A stretch of DNA of 52,343 bases from NCBI GenBank assembly GCA_016788065.1, contig JAEUTI010000002.1, forward strand, positions 1 to 52,343, in the 5' to 3' direction. The number at the start of each line of letters is the position of its first letter. Positions within the stretch are counted from its first letter, which is position 1. A program made the position numbers and the translations under genes. Shown in pieces: positions 50,930 through 52,343 of the stretch. The stretch is from Bacteroidia bacterium (GTDB lineage: Bacteria > Bacteroidota > Bacteroidia > AKYH767-A > OLB10). The notes beneath the pieces were generated by a model. It was not told the DNA's origin, did no database searches, and saw only the letters and a list, made by a program, of their open reading frames with translations.

Positions 50930-52138
50930 ATGAAACCATCACCAGCAATCGGATTTATTTTCTTAACCTTGTTGATTGATGTCACAGGACTTGGAATTAT
51001 TATTCCTGTAATGCCTGCTCTCATCACTCAGTTAACTGGTGGAACTATTAGTGATGCTGCCGAATATGGCGGATGGATGCTATTTGCTTTTTCTGTAATG
51101 CAATTTTTATTTTCTCCATTGCTGGGAAGTTTAAGTGATCAGTTCGGTCGGAGGCCAGTACTTTTAGTTGCATTGTTTGGATTTGGTCTCGATTATATTC
51201 TAATGGCTCTTGCGCCAACCATAGCATGGCTGTTTGTGGGAAGAATTATTGCAGGAATTACCGGCGCAAGTTTTACTACTGCAATGGCATATATCGCAGA
51301 TATCAGTACTCCCGAAAAGAAAGCTCAGAATTTTGGTATGGTAGGTGCCGCATTTGGTGTTGGATTTATTGTCGGCCCGGTAATAGGCGGTTTACTTGGT
51401 GAATATGGTCCCAGAGTGCCGTTTTATTTTGCTGCAGCATTAACATTTCTGAACTGGATTTACGGATTTTTTATTTTACCGGAATCATTGCCTGTAGAAA
51501 AGAGAAGAAAATTTGATTGGAAACGTGCCAATCCTGTTGGTACTTTGAAGCACTTGAAGAAGTATCCTTTGGTGTTGAGTCTTGTTGGGGCTTTGGTGTT
51601 TGTTTACATCGCCTCTCATGCTGTTCAAAGCACCTGGGCATTCTTTACCATTGAACGATTTGCCTGGAGTGAATCGATGGTAGGATATTCATTAGGATTT
51701 GCAGGTTTAATGGTTGGATTAGTGCAGGGTGTACTAATTCGTTTTATAAATCCGAAACTTGGACCTGTAAAATCAGTCTACACCGGAATGATACTTTATA
51801 TAATTGGTTTAATGCTTTTTGCTTTTGCAACTAAAGGTTGGATGATGTTTGTGTTTTTAATACCATATTGTTTAGGCGGAATAACCGGTCCTGCCATACA
51901 AGGAATAATGTCGAATCAGGTTCCGGATACTGAACAAGGGGAGTTACAGGGCGGACTGGCAAGTATGATAAGTTTAACCTCCATCATTGGACCGCCTTTA
52001 ATGACAGGTTTATTTTCACTCTTTAGTTCCGGCAAAGCGGGAATCATATTTCCCGGAGCTGCATTTTTTGCAGGTGGAGTTTTTTCGATGTTGAGTCTTT
52101 TCTTCGCATACAAAGCACTGGGGAGGATTAAGGATTAA
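50930..52138 (+). CDS. MFS transporter (TetA/drug-efflux-like)
   Basis: The ATG at 50930 (402 residues) opens MKPSPAIGFIFLTLLIDVTGLGIIIPVMPAL-type helix 1 text; an upstream in-frame ATG adds 11 less typical residues. The signature between helices 2 and 3, GSLSDQFGRRPVLLVALFGF, is a strong MFS motif A. TM5 carries GVGFIVGPVIGGLLGEYG, motif C of the drug-H+ antiporter 12-TM families (TetA-like). It probably exports a drug-like compound with proton exchange. It is transcribed alone after a terminator. Confidence 0.92.
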   Translation: MKPSPAIGFIFLTLLIDVTGLGIIIPVMPALITQLTGGTISDAAEYGGWMLFAFSVMQFLFSPLLGSLSDQFGRRPVLLVALFGFGLDYILMALAPTIAWLFVGRIIAGITGASFTTAMAYIADISTPEKKAQNFGMVGAAFGVGFIVGPVIGGLLGEYGPRVPFYFAAALTFLNWIYGFFILPESLPVEKRRKFDWKRANPVGTLKHLKKYPLVLSLVGALVFVYIASHAVQSTWAFFTIERFAWSESMVGYSLGFAGLMVGLVQGVLIRFINPKLGPVKSVYTGMILYIIGLMLFAFATKGWMMFVFLIPYCLGGITGPAIQGIMSNQVPDTEQGELQGGLASMISLTSIIGPPLMTGLFSLFSSGKAGIIFPGAAFFAGGVFSMLSLFFAYKALGRIKD

Positions 52139-52169
52139 GAATTAATACATCGTTGCCACAGTCCCTTAG

Positions 52170-52343
52170 CTATTGGACGAGGAGGAGATCAAGATCACCG
52201 TCATTTCTGCCAGACACAAGTACATCCCCATTAGAATAGCAGTGCATGTTATTATTAATACTCCCAGTAGATGCACCCAAATTCGTAAAATTCCATTCTA
52301 AATTGTATTGGGCAAATACGTTTGTGATTGATAGTATTAAAAT
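52170..52343 (-). CDS. C-terminal end of a short secreted reading frame (5' end outside window)
   Basis: The minus-strand frame is open from the window edge to a TAG at 52170-52172 (57 residues). It contains the end of a signal peptide (ILILSITNVFAQ) and then a mature part of about 45 residues (YNLEWNFTNLGASTGSINNN, later NGDVLVSGRNDGDLDLLLVQ). That part resembles the first blade of SBBP/propeller-like Bacteroidota surface proteins but stops after one blade. It may be a truncated remnant or a genuinely short secreted protein; the start codon is outside the window. Confidence 0.55.
   Translation of the reverse strand: MLILSITNVFAQYNLEWNFTNLGASTGSINNNMHCYSNGDVLVSGRNDGDLDLLLVQ

Overview
The window is a typical chromosomal stretch of a Bacteroidota bacterium, most like the Chitinophagia/Sphingobacteriia/Saprospiria groups. 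The evidence is: several secreted proteins ending in a type IX secretion (T9SS) sorting domain with a YPNP-type entry motif, promoters with the Bacteroidota -7 box TAnnTTTG, A-rich rather than GGAGG-type leaders, a propeller-type sensor kinase paired with a LytTR regulator, an ELWxxDGT repeat protein, and AT-rich DNA. I see no tRNA, rRNA, CRISPR array, transposase or phage gene, and no T9SS machinery genes.

Left part (1-6.5 kb, all minus strand): the start of a YadA-head-like surface protein, an unannotated 41-residue membrane peptide with its own terminator, a single-domain globin, and a LytTR response regulator with its 1057-residue propeller kinase. Three promoters here (surface protein, small peptide, kinase) carry CGGCTAAG/CGGCTCAG-like direct repeats with a 20-bp period, ending 30-31 bp upstream of the -7 box. 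This looks like the local regulon of the LytTR protein and is the strongest new signal in the window.

6.7-18.7 kb: an OsmC protein with a 2-oxoglutarate-oxygenase-like partner, a 543-residue GNAT-like unknown, an orphan TPR histidine kinase, a YceI protein, a YHYH secreted protein, a zinc peptidase, a 280-bp double tandem-repeat region, an M13 peptidase with a mono-heme cytochrome, and a LamG secreted protein.

18.7-26.8 kb (minus strand): a compact run of eight or nine genes (outer-membrane beta-barrel, YHS, DoxX, DinB, NRDE/TANGO2, ATP-grasp, LysE-type exporter, glycosidase-like T9SS protein, possibly MsrB), several overlapping by 4 nt, directly downstream of a Crp/Fnr regulator. Next to it is an SRPBCC membrane protein.

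27-44 kb: an ELWxxDGT protein built from six exact 117-residue repeats, a methyltransferase, a zinc-type dehydrogenase-like oxidoreductase, a PKD/Ig surface protein, an NTF2-like protein, an alpha/beta hydrolase, KatG, a serine beta-lactamase-family T9SS protein, an AraC regulator, a K+/H+ antiporter, and an ArsR-SRPBCC-DoxX-SRPBCC operon whose operator palindrome covers its -7 box.

44-52.3 kb: a signalling locus of a predicted lipoprotein, a 7-TM protein, a HisKA_3 kinase and a NarL-type regulator, with a 26-bp perfect palindrome upstream and a long hairpin touching the 7-TM start codon. After it come a VOC protein, a metzincin-type T9SS protease with two operator-like palindromes upstream, an MFS transporter, and the end of a short secreted reading frame. 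The common theme is cell-surface proteins, signal transduction and oxidative-stress defence (KatG, OsmC, MsrB, globin). All functional calls come from reading the sequence; no database search was run.
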